Assembly: GCA_030522415.1 (NCBI GenBank)
Contig: CM060104.1
Coordinates: forward strand, 17,549,229 to 17,613,228
Source: Channallabes apus
Taxonomy: Eukaryota > Chordata > Actinopteri > Siluriformes > Clariidae
DNA: 64,000 bases
Reading direction: 5' to 3'
The notes under the pieces are model-generated. The model had not been told where the DNA came from, did no database searches, and worked only from the letters and a program-made list of their open reading frames with translations. Shown in pieces: positions 34,528 to 47,100 of this stretch; within the stretch, counting starts at the first letter, position 1, and each line of letters begins with the position of its first letter. Position numbers and translations under genes: made by a program.

Positions 34528-34625
34528 ATCTGTGTCCATGTAAACAGTTAAGCTCTTTAAGTCAGAATGATTTCATTCAACTGAACAAATATTGTACACG
34601 TAAACATGACTGTCAAGTATGTTGG

Positions 34626-34664
34626 ATAAATAAATTTAAATAAATAAATAAATAAATAAATAAA
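34626..34664. repeat. (TAAA)n microsatellite
   Basis: Tetranucleotide repeat with one TTTA interruption at its start. Confidence 0.95.
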
Positions 34665-36699
34665 CACTGAGTAAAATTGGCATGCATATGTCAGCTATTG
34701 AAAATAGAAAGACAAAATGAGAATAACTGAAGCAAACATATAAAAAGAAAAAGAACTCAGGACTGATGAACTTGAGTTTTTTCCCCTTGTTTATGATCAT
34801 TAAGAAGCGCATCATTATCCAGCTCTGAAGTCGTTTAGCTAATGAACTCATGGTAGCCAGCTAGTGAGTAGTGGGAACTGCTGGTTAGTTTTTTTTCTTT
34901 TGGTATTTCTAGCTATAAAACCTGGTGGCTGGTTAAAACATGCCTACTAGTCTCAATGTGTATATTTATTACTTGGGTAGCATCTGCAGCTTATACCAAA
35001 TCCCTTTGACAGGCTGAAGCACACAATACACAGACTAGATGCTTAAAATATATATATACCAAAAAATAATAAAAACGACAACAACAGGTTGCTGTAAATG
35101 TAACAGGTAAGGGCAATAACCTGCAGGGGAAGCGACCAGACAATTTTAATATCATTCCTTTACTTAGCAAGCAAACAATAGCTTTTTTTCTAGTTTATTT
35201 AAGTGTTATTTAAAAAACTGCTAAATTAATTAATTTCAGCATGATGCATTATTTACAACAGGACAAATGTGTGGGTCCACATACCAGACTGCATACCATC
35301 ACATTAACCAGTATACTAGTACAACATTGGCTTCATTCTTATTTATGGATGATGTGTTTATTATGTTTATTGCTATTATAAGACTTGGGACCCAGTCTTG
35401 AATTATCTCAGAATGGCTAGTACGGACTCATAGCCATGCAATTAACATGTGTAGTATAGAAATATGCAGCAAAATCCTATCTTATTGCACAAAATTCCAT
35501 AATGTGCCCTGTAGCTTTAAAAGATATCTGAAAAGAATTAAACAAGAATCTCCCACATATCTAAAGCATAACTGATAAGGATAAAATATTAAAATTCTGA
35601 AAACGGTTTGAAAGTGGACTTTAGCACTGCTTTTCCAGACTAAAGCAGTGCACCCTTAGAGAACAGCAGGGTGCATTCTGGCCCTTAACATGGCTTTACT
35701 TTATATCTCACCTCTCAAAGTCTGGAGATTGAAGAAAACAAGTTTTCTAGCTTCAATGATAAAGGTGCCAACTGCTACGACTGAAGCTGCTCCATCCTAC
35801 AAATATCACAGGCCAATTAGAGAGCAACAGAACTGGAGCGCTCCACTTCGGAAGAATAGAACCTACGATCTCCATGGTAACACAGATGGTGGTCCTGAGT
35901 TGTGAGTCGTTCTAATAGTGAGCAGTAAAGATGCTTTTGACCAAAAAAGAAAAAGAAAAAAAAAGTATCAGGTTTTGAAATGGAGGGGAAAATTACTGAT
36001 CATTCCGAAACCCCCTCAAACAAGACTCTCCATTTTCCCAGTTGTACTGGCGTGATTATTATGGGTATGAAGAGCAGGTATAGCTCAGCAGGTAGTAATA
36101 CAGGCAGTTCTTGAATAGTCGAAAAGTTGGTTCCAAATGTAACTGGAAACTTTCTGACAAAGAAATTCATGTATGGGAGTATCAATGGAATGAGAAGAGA
36201 GAGAGAGAGAGAGAAAAAAATACATTATATAGACAAATTCATCACAGGTGGTGACAAGAGAGAAAACGATACTTTGTGGAAGGAGTGATCTGGTGTGAAG
36301 GACAGGTGTTTGAGCTGAGAGCAGTCCTCAACCAGCATAAGAGAAGCTGTCTGGAGTATTAGGTTTCCTGACTTCTCATTATCTATCCATCTTTTCCCCC
36401 TTATGGTCAAGTTCAATTGGCTGATCTTTCATTTCCCACTCTAGCACACGTGTGTGTTTTCAGAGCCACTCAATGTCTCAGCTCCTTCTGTATGCACAAT
36501 ACAATTGGTGGGAGTGTAGTGAACATCAAATATAAACAGATTAAAAAGTAACTTCCAAAGTAATCATCAAATTTTTACATTCATTAATTACCCCAACGTA
36601 TAATGCTCCACCATGCTAGCCTAGTCCCATGATTTGGTTGATTTAGCCATTACGATGCAATAAATTCTGACAGGTTTATTAGCTACTACCAACATAGAA
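34665..36699. other. no gene seen
   Basis: AT-rich unique DNA with a short (GA)n at 36197-36214 and purine runs near 35940-35965. No transposon or exon was recognised. Confidence 0.45.
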
Positions 36700-36962
36700 T
36701 AGGCATGAACGATTTGATATATATATTTTTATCTTATCACGTTGTAATTGTGGTATCAACTGCAAAATGTAGCTAGTAAATGCAATATTTTGTGTCCAAC
36801 TTTATTTATCCATATGTATCTAAAAATACATCAATATTTAATTTATTGACAAACTCAATGCATCTATGACCTGCAATAAACTGTAGCCTTCTGCGATTAA
36901 ATAATTGCACAAGGTCATATTGCGATTTCAAGTTTTATGTAATTAATTGTGCGGCACTGATA
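36700..36962. mobile_element. degraded hAT-type element related to 12062-12330
   Basis: Shares 'gattaaataattgcaca' and 'catattgcgattt' with the copy at 12062, and ends 'aattaattgtgcggcact', the inverse of the 'gggctgcacaat' start. The left end is degenerate ('catgaacgatttgatat'). Confidence 0.6.
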
Positions 36963-37232
36963 GACTTTAAAAATAAAAAAAAACATTTAATTTATGATTA
37001 ACATTAACATACGGTCATTAACATTTAATTTATGATTATATAGTGTTCCGTGTATGAATGGATGATAGGATAATAATATATCCCTATCTGGATGTATTAT
37101 GTCACAATACAATTTTCTTAGATATCATGGCAAATTGCAAGATCTTTTTATAGTATATAAAACACCTTTTCAAGTATAACTGTAAACAATTTGAGGTTAG
37201 AATGATGTAACATTTGAATGTTTTATTTAAAT

Positions 37233-37468
37233 GTTGTTGTTGGTCTTTCGGCTGCTCCCGACAAGGGGTCGCCACAGCGGAATATCCAGTCCGCACTACA
37301 ACTTGGCACAGGTTTTACGTCGGATGCCCTTCCTGACGCAACCCTCCCATTTTATCCGGGCTTGGGACTGGCACTGTATCCAGTGGCTGGGGTGTGGGCA
37401 CTGGCTGGAATCGAACCCGGGCCGTCCGCATGGCAGGCGAAACACCTACCACTGAGCCACCAGTGCCC
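37233..37468 (-). mobile_element. second SINE family, complete, with perfect 19-bp target duplication
   Basis: Read on the minus strand it begins 'gggcactggtggctcagtgg', holding a tRNA-like A box, followed by a B box 'ggttcgattcc' 40 bp later. The body holds 'caggaagggcatccgacgta' and 'cgctgtggcgacc', and it ends in a short CAA-type tail. The 19-bp sequence 'ttgaatgttttatttaaat' flanks it exactly (37214-37232 and 37469-37487), as LINE-mediated insertion would leave. Perfect flanks and intact boxes suggest a fairly young insertion. Confidence 0.93.
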
Positions 37469-37487
37469 TTGAATGTTTTATTTAAAT

Positions 37488-40219
37488 AAAAACTAACAGT
37501 CCAGACATGAAATCTACTTATCCCAGACCCGAGGTCTACCCCTACCTTGATTCCCCAACAAAACCTTACATCAATTTCTCAATGCTATCAACCAGAGGTC
37601 TCTGCAGTTAGATATTAAGTAGCAGTATCAAGCCATGTCAGGCTCCACTGTACGGTCATTCATCACTGCGGAGGTGCAGGTCATAAGGGTGAATATTGTT
37701 CAACCTGTGATTGTATAGAGTGGGTTAATATGAAAACGTCTACAGACACGGAGATATTGTTCCGTAATCAACCAAAATCAATCTGCTCAAGTGTACAAGA
37801 ACGAAGGGTAGCGCAGGTCATGATGCTCCTGGTGTTCCATGTGTCCTTGGTGGCGCACACACACCCACGAAGATAGCAGTGACGAAGCCCTGAAGCGGCT
37901 AATATCTGAAAACTTCTTAGTACTTGCTGCTTGGAGAATTAGGAGGGGAAAATGCTGTTGATTGCAATAAGAAAAATTAATCAAAAGCTCCTTCTCTCAA
38001 ATCTCAAAAAAAAAGAGCTAAAATCTGTGTTTAGCAGACTTGCAAGCAAATTCTGGGATTAAAAAAAAAAGAAAAAAGAAAAAAAACCCGAGCAGACTTT
38101 AGTCAGACTTGCTGACTAAAATCTCTAAATCAGGCAAACAGGTCAGCAAAGGTTATAAAGGTTATAGCTAAGGTAAGTCACTGCTCCAAAACATAAAACA
38201 TGTATACAAACAGTCATTAGAAGTCCTAATCTGATGCTAAATAATAAAACACATAATAAAACATGCTTTAAAATGACACTGTGAGACAACAAAGCAACAT
38301 TGCAATCATACATAGATCTTATCAGTGGCTTGAGCACAAAGACGTGTTTGCTTCATAAAATCATGAGACTGTGTGAGTGTGCAGGCTGAGTTAATGACAA
38401 GACCCTGCCCAGTTCTGTCAACGTAGATCAAGCTGGTTTTTCTACATTGCCTTAACAGCTCCATGAGGTCTGCTCAGGGAAACCTTAATCCAGCCAAGAC
38501 CCACTTTATGCACTCTTCAATACGGAGTGAATACTTCACTTCATGCAAAGACACTTTGGTTTTGGGGGTCCACACAAATTTAATTGGGGATATTTTACAC
38601 CACTGAGATTGTTACTGTTTGTTAGTGTTTTTAAGGCATAAATCTCCAAAGAGGATGCAGCCACCCACCAGTTACCATTCAAAAACATATTAATAATAAT
38701 AATCAATTAATATTCAATATAATATAATTCAATATAATAACAATAACAATAATTATTATGATCATGATGATGATAATAATAATAATGATCATACTTTGAT
38801 TAAAAACAAACAAATGGCTGCAGTTTAGAGTGATGAATCAAAAAACAATACAAAAATTCAATATTATGCTATGTGGAAAGTGGGGCCTGAACAAGCAAAC
38901 AAATTGTGCTAGATGTCAAAACACCAAACATTTTCCATCACAGCACTTCGCCAAACTCCTGTTGGTCTGTAGATTAGGTATGGACAATGTGGCATCACGC
39001 AGTGGCAATCAGAACCACGCAGTTTAATAGCTCTGCCCCTTCTTGACGAGTGCACATTTTTCTCACAGAGAGGGTAGAGGACTAATCCATTGCCCTGAGG
39101 GGCCACTTACATTAATTGGCAGGTTGTGTGGGCACTGCTGTAGCATTAAACCCATAAGAGGCAGACTTCCTTCTCATCTGGAGTAATGGGTCCTTCACAC
39201 CCATCATCCCTTTATTCCAATCAGTCCTTTGAGCAAGTCAGGCCTCTTCAATGCTGTTCCAAATTGTTTACTTAAATTAGATAAATGAGTCACAGAATGA
39301 AAGACTAAGACAAAGCTTGCACATCTGTGTTGACCAGGGTGAACTAAGGATTCCAGGCATGACGCATTCAAAGAACCAAAATGGTTTACATACAAATCTC
39401 TGTCTCTGGCAGCATCACCAAGATAGCAAAAAGAAAAAAAAGTATTAGAAAGTAGGCCATTGTGATTTGGTACTGAATATGAAAAAAAAAAAAAAGGTTA
39501 AACTAAGTTGTAAAAATCTGGTGAGCCAGCCAAGGTGCTTTAGCTTCACCCTCCACTTTGAGATAATTGTTTTTTGAGGATCTAATTGGTGATGGGCCTT
39601 TTCAATTCCTTTTCACCCTTGTTAGTACAGACATGCTTGGCAGGGAGTGAAGTTAAAACAGATAAAGCCAGAGATCTACAGTCATTTCATCTAAGGTCTT
39701 CTCTCGCTGCCTGAACGCAGGCAGGAATATAGAGCAATAAACTGCAATGCAATGAGCATCAATTTATAGGGAGGTCAGGAAAGGCAGAAAGAGCGGAAGG
39801 GAAAATAACAGCAGAGACATATGCAGGGAAGATGTAAGGGAAGAAAAAAAATCCCCCTTCTCATTTATAACAAATCATTCAAAACGAAGCAAATGTTTGT
39901 CAACCTCAAGGATATGCACATAAATAGTAGGATCCATTATTAACCCAAAATCATCTCCTTCTGCCAGGATGTTATTGAAAAAGGCCTGGCGTGTTTTGGA
40001 CCCACAGGATGAATGGGTGGTTGGAAACATATGGCACTAGACCCAAAGCAATGCAGAGCAGGATTTTTAGTCACGCCACTATGCAGTTTCAGGGGGAACT
40101 GGAGTTTTCTCACACTCACACACCTACTAAAGACCATGTTTGGTGAAGAAAACAACACATGTAATGTCGAGGAAACTTTACTTTATCACTGGGCCACAAC
40201 AACCAGTATTTGTCTTATT
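37488..40219. other. no gene seen
   Basis: AT-rich unique DNA with short A-rich runs (38055-38090), an AATA/ATAA-rich stretch (38690-38800), and no recognised repeat family or splice-bounded frame. Confidence 0.45.
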
Positions 40220-40230
40220 AAACAACTTCG

Positions 40231-40448
40231 GGCGGCACAGTGGTGTAGTGGTTAGCACTGTCGCCTTGCACCTCCAGGGTCCGGGTTCGATTCCCGGCCA
40301 GGTTCGATTCCCGTCTCTGTGTGCATGGAGTTTGCATGTTCTCCCCGTGCTTGGTGGGTTTCCTCCGGGTACTCCGGTTTCCTCCCACAGTCCAAAGACA
40401 TGCAGATTAGGCTAATTGGCGTTCCCAAATTGACCATAGTGTGTGAAT

Positions 40449-40526
<78 letters not shown>

Positions 40527-40656
40527 TCTGCGATGGATTGGCACGCTGTCCAGGGTGTACCCTGCCTCGTGCCCTGAGTCTCCTGTGATAGGCTCCAGGT
40601 CCCCGCGACCCTAAATACAGGATAAAGCGGTATAGAAGATGAATGAACGAATGAGC
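40231..40656 (+). mobile_element. tRNA-headed SINE, complete, with 11-bp target duplication
   Basis: Starts 'ggcggcacagtggtgtagtg' with A box 'tagtggttagcac' and B box 'gggttcgattcc', then the 'gcatggagtttgcatgttct' body, a 73-bp (GT)n, the 'ccctgcctcgtgccctgagt' 3' region and a GAATGAA-type tail. 'aaacaacttcg' flanks both sides exactly (40220-40230 and 40657-40667). The B box region is duplicated in tandem ('ggttcgattcccggcca' then 'ggttcgattcccgt'). This copy serves as the reference for the four other copies in this window. Confidence 0.95.
40451..40521. repeat. (GT)n microsatellite inside the SINE
   Basis: About 35 GT units continuing from the SINE's own 'gaatgagtgtgtg' sequence, so the array was seeded by the element. 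It ends in 'gcgcgctctg'. Confidence 0.97.
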
Positions 40657-40667
40657 AAACAACTTCG

Positions 40668-42496
40668 ACCGCCAGGCATAACTATGCAACTATGCTCCTG
40701 GTTTAAGCCATCACTTTGAAGTGCAGTGATATAGAGCTTTTGAGATAGCCTCAGCCTTGTGGGACACTGGAACAGACACACAGGATTATAGAGACCAAAA
40801 GGAGTCAGTGGAGTGATTGGAGGCAGTGGTTAGCACATGGGGGCACAAGGATTTCCTATTAACCAAGACCCGTTGCCTTAACAAACAACTAAAAGCAATG
40901 AAAAACACACAGATGGAACAGGATATTGTATTTGCTCCTCAGAAAACAATTTGTTGAGAACAGATGTTGTTCAATTGTCATTGCAGTATCTGCTTTTGCT
41001 GTTCAATTACAAAAGGAAAGTTTACGAAGAGTTTTCTGGGAAGGCATGGACATTAGCGCACTACTCTCATCCGTCTGAGGGCACACAGGATTAATATCTT
41101 GCTTCATGAAAACAAGCACTTTAGCACATGTTAAAGTGAGAAAATGAAGTATGTATACACACAAAGACTTGGGTTAAGCCATAGCAAAAACACTGTTTAA
41201 TTGTCACTCACACAAGATTAATGTATAATTTGTTTGCCAACATATTACAATGGAGTCATTAGTATAAGACATGGTAAGAAAAACTAAACAACAAAATATG
41301 ATGGTGAATATACAGGAACGGGCCCACCACAGAATCATGACTGGTGAAGTGCCATGGCGGTGTCATTATTTCATTGTGAGGTTCTGATGACACAGTGTCA
41401 GAAATGTCAATGTTTGGGGATTTTCAGACACTTCAATAAATCACTACTAGTTTTACAATCAGACCAGAAATATATAGCAAAACAATCCTGTAGTTGGACT
41501 GTTGAGGAGCCGGTGCTGCAATTTGTATAACAATGGCAAGGAATAAAGCAACAACCAGCATTTTAAATTAAGTTTTTCTCCATTCTATGCAAATTGGTTA
41601 TGATGCTGTAAAGTGACAAACACCCAGCATAAAGGATTTCTTGGACCAATTCTTCAGTGCGTGGAACGACATTAATTCAATCCCCCACTCACAGGTTTAG
41701 CTTCTACCTTATTTCTCAGTTACTGCTTGCTGCAGCAAAATAGAAGGAAAAAAATGCATACATAAAAAATTTAAGATTCTTTTATGTATGCATTTACAAT
41801 ACAAGACATCTTGTTAAGCATGTATGGAGACATTATGAATAAAAATAAAGCTTAAAAAGTATCAGAGATTATTGGTGTCTCTACGAGTGTATGCAGCAAG
41901 CAAATTTATATTGCTTTGTTAATTCGCCATCAAAGCTAGCACAAAGTCTAGCAAGGAACTTAATGTACTTTATTTTTATCTACAAAATGTCTCCCCCTGT
42001 ACATCACCACAATGCGTTTTAAACAATTAAGAGGAGACATAAGTGTGGACTTCCAGCTTTAACTCTTATTAATTAATTCTCATATCATATTTTTATACAT
42101 ACTAGGATTTTTTTTAATAATTGCAGCCAATGACTGGCTGAAGTCTAGAATATGCACATCACAAAATGAAAAAAAAAAAGAAAGAAAAAAAAGAGTTTCC
42201 TTCCTTGAGATCCTTTTCCATGCCTTTACTGTAGACACTTTCTGTTGCTGCTCATTTGTGAGTCTTTTAACTTTAGTAGTTGAAAAGCATAATCAATTGG
42301 GTTGCATCCCTTAAAGAAAAAAAAATTTCTTTAGCTTGGGTTGCATTTGTGGCGATCATACATCTGTAATGTGATCTCCAATCTGTCCAATCAAAGAAGG
42401 TATAGATCTACACTGCTGATAAAAGTAGCAGGATGAATCCTGAAATCATCAATAAACACCAGTACCAAAATCATGTAGATAAGGGACATGTACAAA
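40668..42496. other. no gene seen
   Basis: Unique-looking AT-rich DNA with A-rich runs near 42168-42195. No transposon, exon or RNA gene was recognised. Confidence 0.45.
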
Positions 42497-42810
42497 GAGC
42501 TGCAACTAACGATTATTTTAATAATCGATTAATCTGCCGATTATTTTTCTTCTTCTTCGATTAATCGGATAAAACTCAAAGACCCCAGAAAAACATTCAT
42601 TTCCAACCCTTAATTCGAAAACAGAACTAAAATCTTTAGAAAGTGCACAAACATGTTGCTCCTTGAGCGGTTATAATAATAATACAATAAAATAAAAATG
42701 GACTAACACAAAAAACAGACATGTATGCTTTACATCTGCCTTGTATACAGTGGAACCTTGAATCGTGACCGAGCAGGAGGGTCTGTGTGTCTGAGGCACA
42801 GTGTCCAATG

Positions 42811-42907
<97 letters not shown>

Positions 42908-43376
42908 GAGCAGGCTGAGCCTGAGAGAGAGAACATGGATTTTTAACATCTCTAATGATACTTGCTATTGCTTTGCATGCGCGCTGTACACACACGCATA
43001 CAGACACAAAATAAAACGTGTTTTACACACACGTGGTCACAGTGTTAGTCAACAGTACACACGTGCACGGATGTTGATTCTACCAGTAAGAGACGAGCAC
43101 TCACACTAAGAGACAAAGACCCAGTAGCCTCCGCCATGTATCTTTCCTCTACCTCCGCTCGTTTTTTTTTTTTTTTTCTCTCCGCCTTGTCTATAAGGTG
43201 CCAAACTCTGCTAGCATCAGTGCGCGAGACCGAGTGTGTTCATTCCATGCTCAACTAAAGTTTTTTAAAATAATCAAATGTCTCCGCGACGCGTGTCACA
43301 ATGAATCGATTATGAAATTCGTTGCCAATGCTTTTAGTAATCGATTATCAATTTTATCGATTAGCTGTTGCAGCCC
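42497..43376. mobile_element. hAT-type non-autonomous element with GCTGCAACTAACGATTA ends
   Basis: Left end 'gagctgcaactaacgatta' then 'ttttaataatcgattaatc'. Right end 'agtaatcgattatcaatttt' then 'atcgattagctgttgcagccc'. These are the inverted ends of a widespread teleost hAT-type family. The interior contains a Tc1-like terminal fragment ('cagtggaaccttgaatcgtg' at 42750), a 93-bp (CA)n and a 'ctccgcgacgcgtgtcacaa' stretch. No clear 8-bp flanking duplication survives. Confidence 0.82.
42813..42905. repeat. (CA)n microsatellite
   Basis: 46 uninterrupted CA units inside the hAT-type element. Confidence 0.97.
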
Positions 43377-43611
43377 TACACGTACAGCTGTAGATGGCAG
43401 ACCATTAACACTGCCTTTGTAATGTTTGACAGATGATGTGGTGTGCTTTTGAAACACCTTCTGAGTCCTTCTTTTCCCTTTAGATCTCATTTTGGTACTA
43501 GCTAAGATTGAATAAGAACTGGACAGGCTTTTTTTTTTTCCCCCTCGAGGTTCTCTACCCTAGTCCCAAGAGTTTTTTCAGTGGTTTGCATTTCAAGGTG
43601 AAACCAGTATC

Positions 43612-44130
43612 CAGTGGTACCTCAGCTTTCAAATGACCCGCCTCACGAATTTTCTGCTTAAGAATTGAAATTTTGCAAGAAACATTTGTATGCCAATGTA
43701 AAAAAAATCTGTTCAACCAATTATAACCCCTTCGCTGGGGTTTTTGGGCATACGAACGGATGCACTAAATCGAATGACGACCAAACTGAAGCAAGTTTAA
43801 ATTTTTTTGTGGGCTTTTTTTTATTTTTTTTTTGCATTTTGTGTAAGATTTAGTGAAGACATAGCACCATGGATCCCAAGAACGTTATCAAGGGCGGTTG
43901 CAAGAAGAAAAGCGAGACACCCGTTTTTAAAGCAGCCGATGCCAAGAGGAATCATAAATTAAGGTGCCAAAATATGATTATACTGTTGGAAATAATATTT
44001 TTGGGTGGCCAGAATGCATTATCTGCATTTCATCATTTTCTTGGGTAAATGCGTTTAGCAATACAAAATTTCTCCTCAAGAACTCTCCTTACGTAGTCTC
44101 TATTAAATTAAATTTGTATGCCAAATTCGT
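43612..44130 (+). mobile_element. Tigger/pogo-like internal-deletion derivative
   Basis: The 5' end 'cagtggtacctcagctttc' with 'gaatgacccgcctcacgaat'-like spacing is a Tigger-type terminal sequence, rich in ACGAAT words. An ATG at 43869 opens a frame MDPKNVIKGGCKKKSETP then VFKAADAKRNHKL, consistent with a lysine-rich transposase start. Sequence then jumps to the 3' non-coding end ('tttttgggtggccagaatgc', 'attatctgcatttc', 'tttgtatgccaaattcgtat'). The transposase body is missing, so it is non-autonomous. Confidence 0.7.
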
Positions 44131-47100
44131 ATTAACATTCATGTGTCTATTGAGTTGAGACCTTCACAATGATACAGCTACCTCCTCCAGAGTGTGCTTG
44201 ACTTAGCTAGAGGTAGTGAATGGGTTTATCTTCTCCAAGGAAGGATTTCTTAAGTTGTCTTCAGTGGTCTTTCAGGCTTTTTGGCGTTGCTGAGCTCAGC
44301 AGAGCATTCTTTCATTTTAGGAAGGTTGTTGCCAAATTTTTGCTTAGGCCACTCGTAAAGAATTAAATGATCAGCCTAAACCACCTATTACAAAATAAAA
44401 ACAACTCTACAATGCACCCCACAAGTGACAAGACTTGCAGTTAGAAAAAACATTTCCAAGGTGGCCCAACTAGCCAGGTGCCCAGAAACCCTGCTCTACG
44501 TCATATAACCCTACCAGTGAAACAACACCCATCATGTCACTGTATTGTCTATATTGAGAATGATTCACCAACCAAAAAATATTAACACCCTGCAAGGGTA
44601 CTTTTAAGGTAGCTTTACCCATTAACATGTTGCTGATTGTCTGGTGGAATTAAAGTTGAACTCAGTGCATATTTATTCTTCACCACAGTCTGCTTTCTGA
44701 TGCAGAGTGATTAAGAGAGAACAACTCTTTAACATCTCCAGAAAATCAATGAGTCCAATTACAGATGTTTTTTGGCAGTGCAGCAGCCCTGCAGAGACCG
44801 AAAAACCTGTATTAATTAGGTGAGAACAGCTCATAGCCATACAAACTTGGTGGTACGAAAATAAAATCACGCAAATTAGTTCTGAAATAGAACATTGTGT
44901 CCTGGGTAAATACTTTTTTTTTTTTAAAAAGCACTATTTGTAAATGTTGGTGTAACTGAAATCTATCTCGAAGTCTCTAGAATAATAATAGCATCTTCTT
45001 TCAGTATGCTTAAATCAACACTACCAACTCTACAAAGATTAGAGTCAAACACAGGTTCTTTCCACTCTTTTTCAATAGCATTATTGACAAATTTAGTCAA
45101 AAAAAAAAAAGAGAAAGAAATGCAACATAAATGTTATTAATATTGACCTCAGCTGCCTGACTTCAACTTTTATAGAAGGTTTTGTCTCTTCCCCTGAGCT
45201 CGCATGACATGTGAGGACTCGGAATAAATGTTGGCACATAGTATCACTGGGACGGATGGCAGTTTTGACAGGCGTGAACAGAGGGAAGTGGGCTGAACCC
45301 ACACATCCAAGATCAGCAGACTTAATAAGGCTTCTGTCCATCAAAATCTAAAATCTGTTCAACCAATTATAACCCCTTCTCTGTTTTCTTCCTACTGCTC
45401 TCTCATACACAGTATTACGCAGCCTGTCCTACACTTTCTTTGATGGCCAGTAACACTCTCCCATTCAGCCATGGATACATCTAAATGCACCAATGTTGGA
45501 CAACAACTAGAATGAGATCCTTTATAGAAGCTCCATACGGCTCAACTGAAAATTAAAAAAAAAGAAAAATCACAATAAGCTGTCAAAGTAAACAGAGGCA
45601 CCAGTAAGCAGAGGAAGTACCAGCACAGAAAGAGAAAGTGTGAAGTGAAGATGACTGTGCTGTCCAATCGTCTGTGGGCACCGAGGTCAAATCCAGGCAT
45701 GCATCTGGCCAGCCATCTGGCCCCAGCAAGCACTGGAGATACCCTGCCACCTGCATGAGCACTCTAGCCAATCATCACATTTGGTGGTGGTGTATGTATG
45801 CATGCATGTGCATATCTATGTGCATGTGTTTGTAGTCCCCAGGGATTGGAGGCTGATTCCACGGAGATATGCACCAGGTGGGCTGTTTAAGTATCTGCTG
45901 TACTATAACACTCGAAGCTTTTATTCTTTAGTCTTTATTGCTCTCTCGCAACATAACCAATCTTTCATAATTTTGTTTTATACTAGCTATTTCTCCCAGT
46001 CTTTCTCAAAGACCAAAAGAAAATCTACTGACCGCAAAAACAACCCACCAGAGCGGATTGTATAATCAGGTTGATATCTGGTTGCTGAGATTGCCACAGC
46101 ATATGATTTATATATTAATAATTTTATACTCAATCCATCAAGCTATTCATTGAGCCCTCGTACCCTGCGGATGTGCACACTGTCATTGTGTAAGACAGCA
46201 CTTCCATCAGGACAGAAATGATTCATCATAGGATACAATTGATCAGTCAGAATAGCTGATTTGCAGTCAATCCCCTAAAAGTCTTCCCTTTAAGATGACG
46301 AGAGGAACCAAAACGAGGCCCCAAAAGCATAATAAAATTGAGATGACTATAATAATAAAAGTAATTTGAAGGGTCATCAAAATGTGTATTGATCCATTCC
46401 ATTTTTTCATTATATCAAAGTAATGTTTTTGTCAGATGGGCATTAAGTAAATAGTGCCATTAAATGTCTACCAATATAGGTTTTGAAAGGAAAGAAAGGT
46501 TTGCTTTATATATAAGTTATATAAATTCGATCAGCCAATGTGGGTGATTTCTGAAGGACCGCTGCTATTCCGAATGCCTTGAAGCCACTGTACATAATAT
46601 TAAAAAATGGCTTAAGTTAATTACATTTCCTCATTCATTAATGACTGCAACTGCTTTCTTTATATTCATCATAGGAACAAAATGGGGCATACATTAAAGA
46701 ATAGAGAAAACATTAATGAGACTGTACAAAAATGGTAGAAGGTTATTGTAAAGCTTGGTGCAACTGCACATACAGCGGTTACAGGGAAGCCATAGTCAGT
46801 AAGGTACAAAAGGCAGGCTGTGGTTATTGAGTCAATCTTTCACGAGTAACCTAAAAGGAGGTTATAAATATAATGATAAAATGATAAAATTAACGACTTG
46901 TCCTATTCGTTCAATGTATTGTACAGCTACTTTACTGTTAGAGTGAGACAGTGGAAAAAAAATTATTTCTTTCGTTTCGATACATTTAAGATGAAGCACT
47001 TTATATTAAAGATTTTACACTCTTAACTTATACGCTACATTTTAAAAAGTAATTTAATATTACTTAAAGAGAAAACTACATCAATTAAATCATAAATATT

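Noticed and set aside
37400..37468. Possible minus-strand tRNA gene
   Set aside because: Same reason: a tRNA-derived SINE head with a 19-bp target duplication.
40231..40310. Possible tRNA gene
   Set aside because: A and B boxes are present but no complete cloverleaf or anticodon arm; the flanking duplication and 426-bp body show it is a SINE head.
42470..43376. An 8-bp duplication around the GCTGCAACTAACG element
   Set aside because: 'tgtacaaa' and 'tacacgta' beside the two ends do not match well enough to claim.
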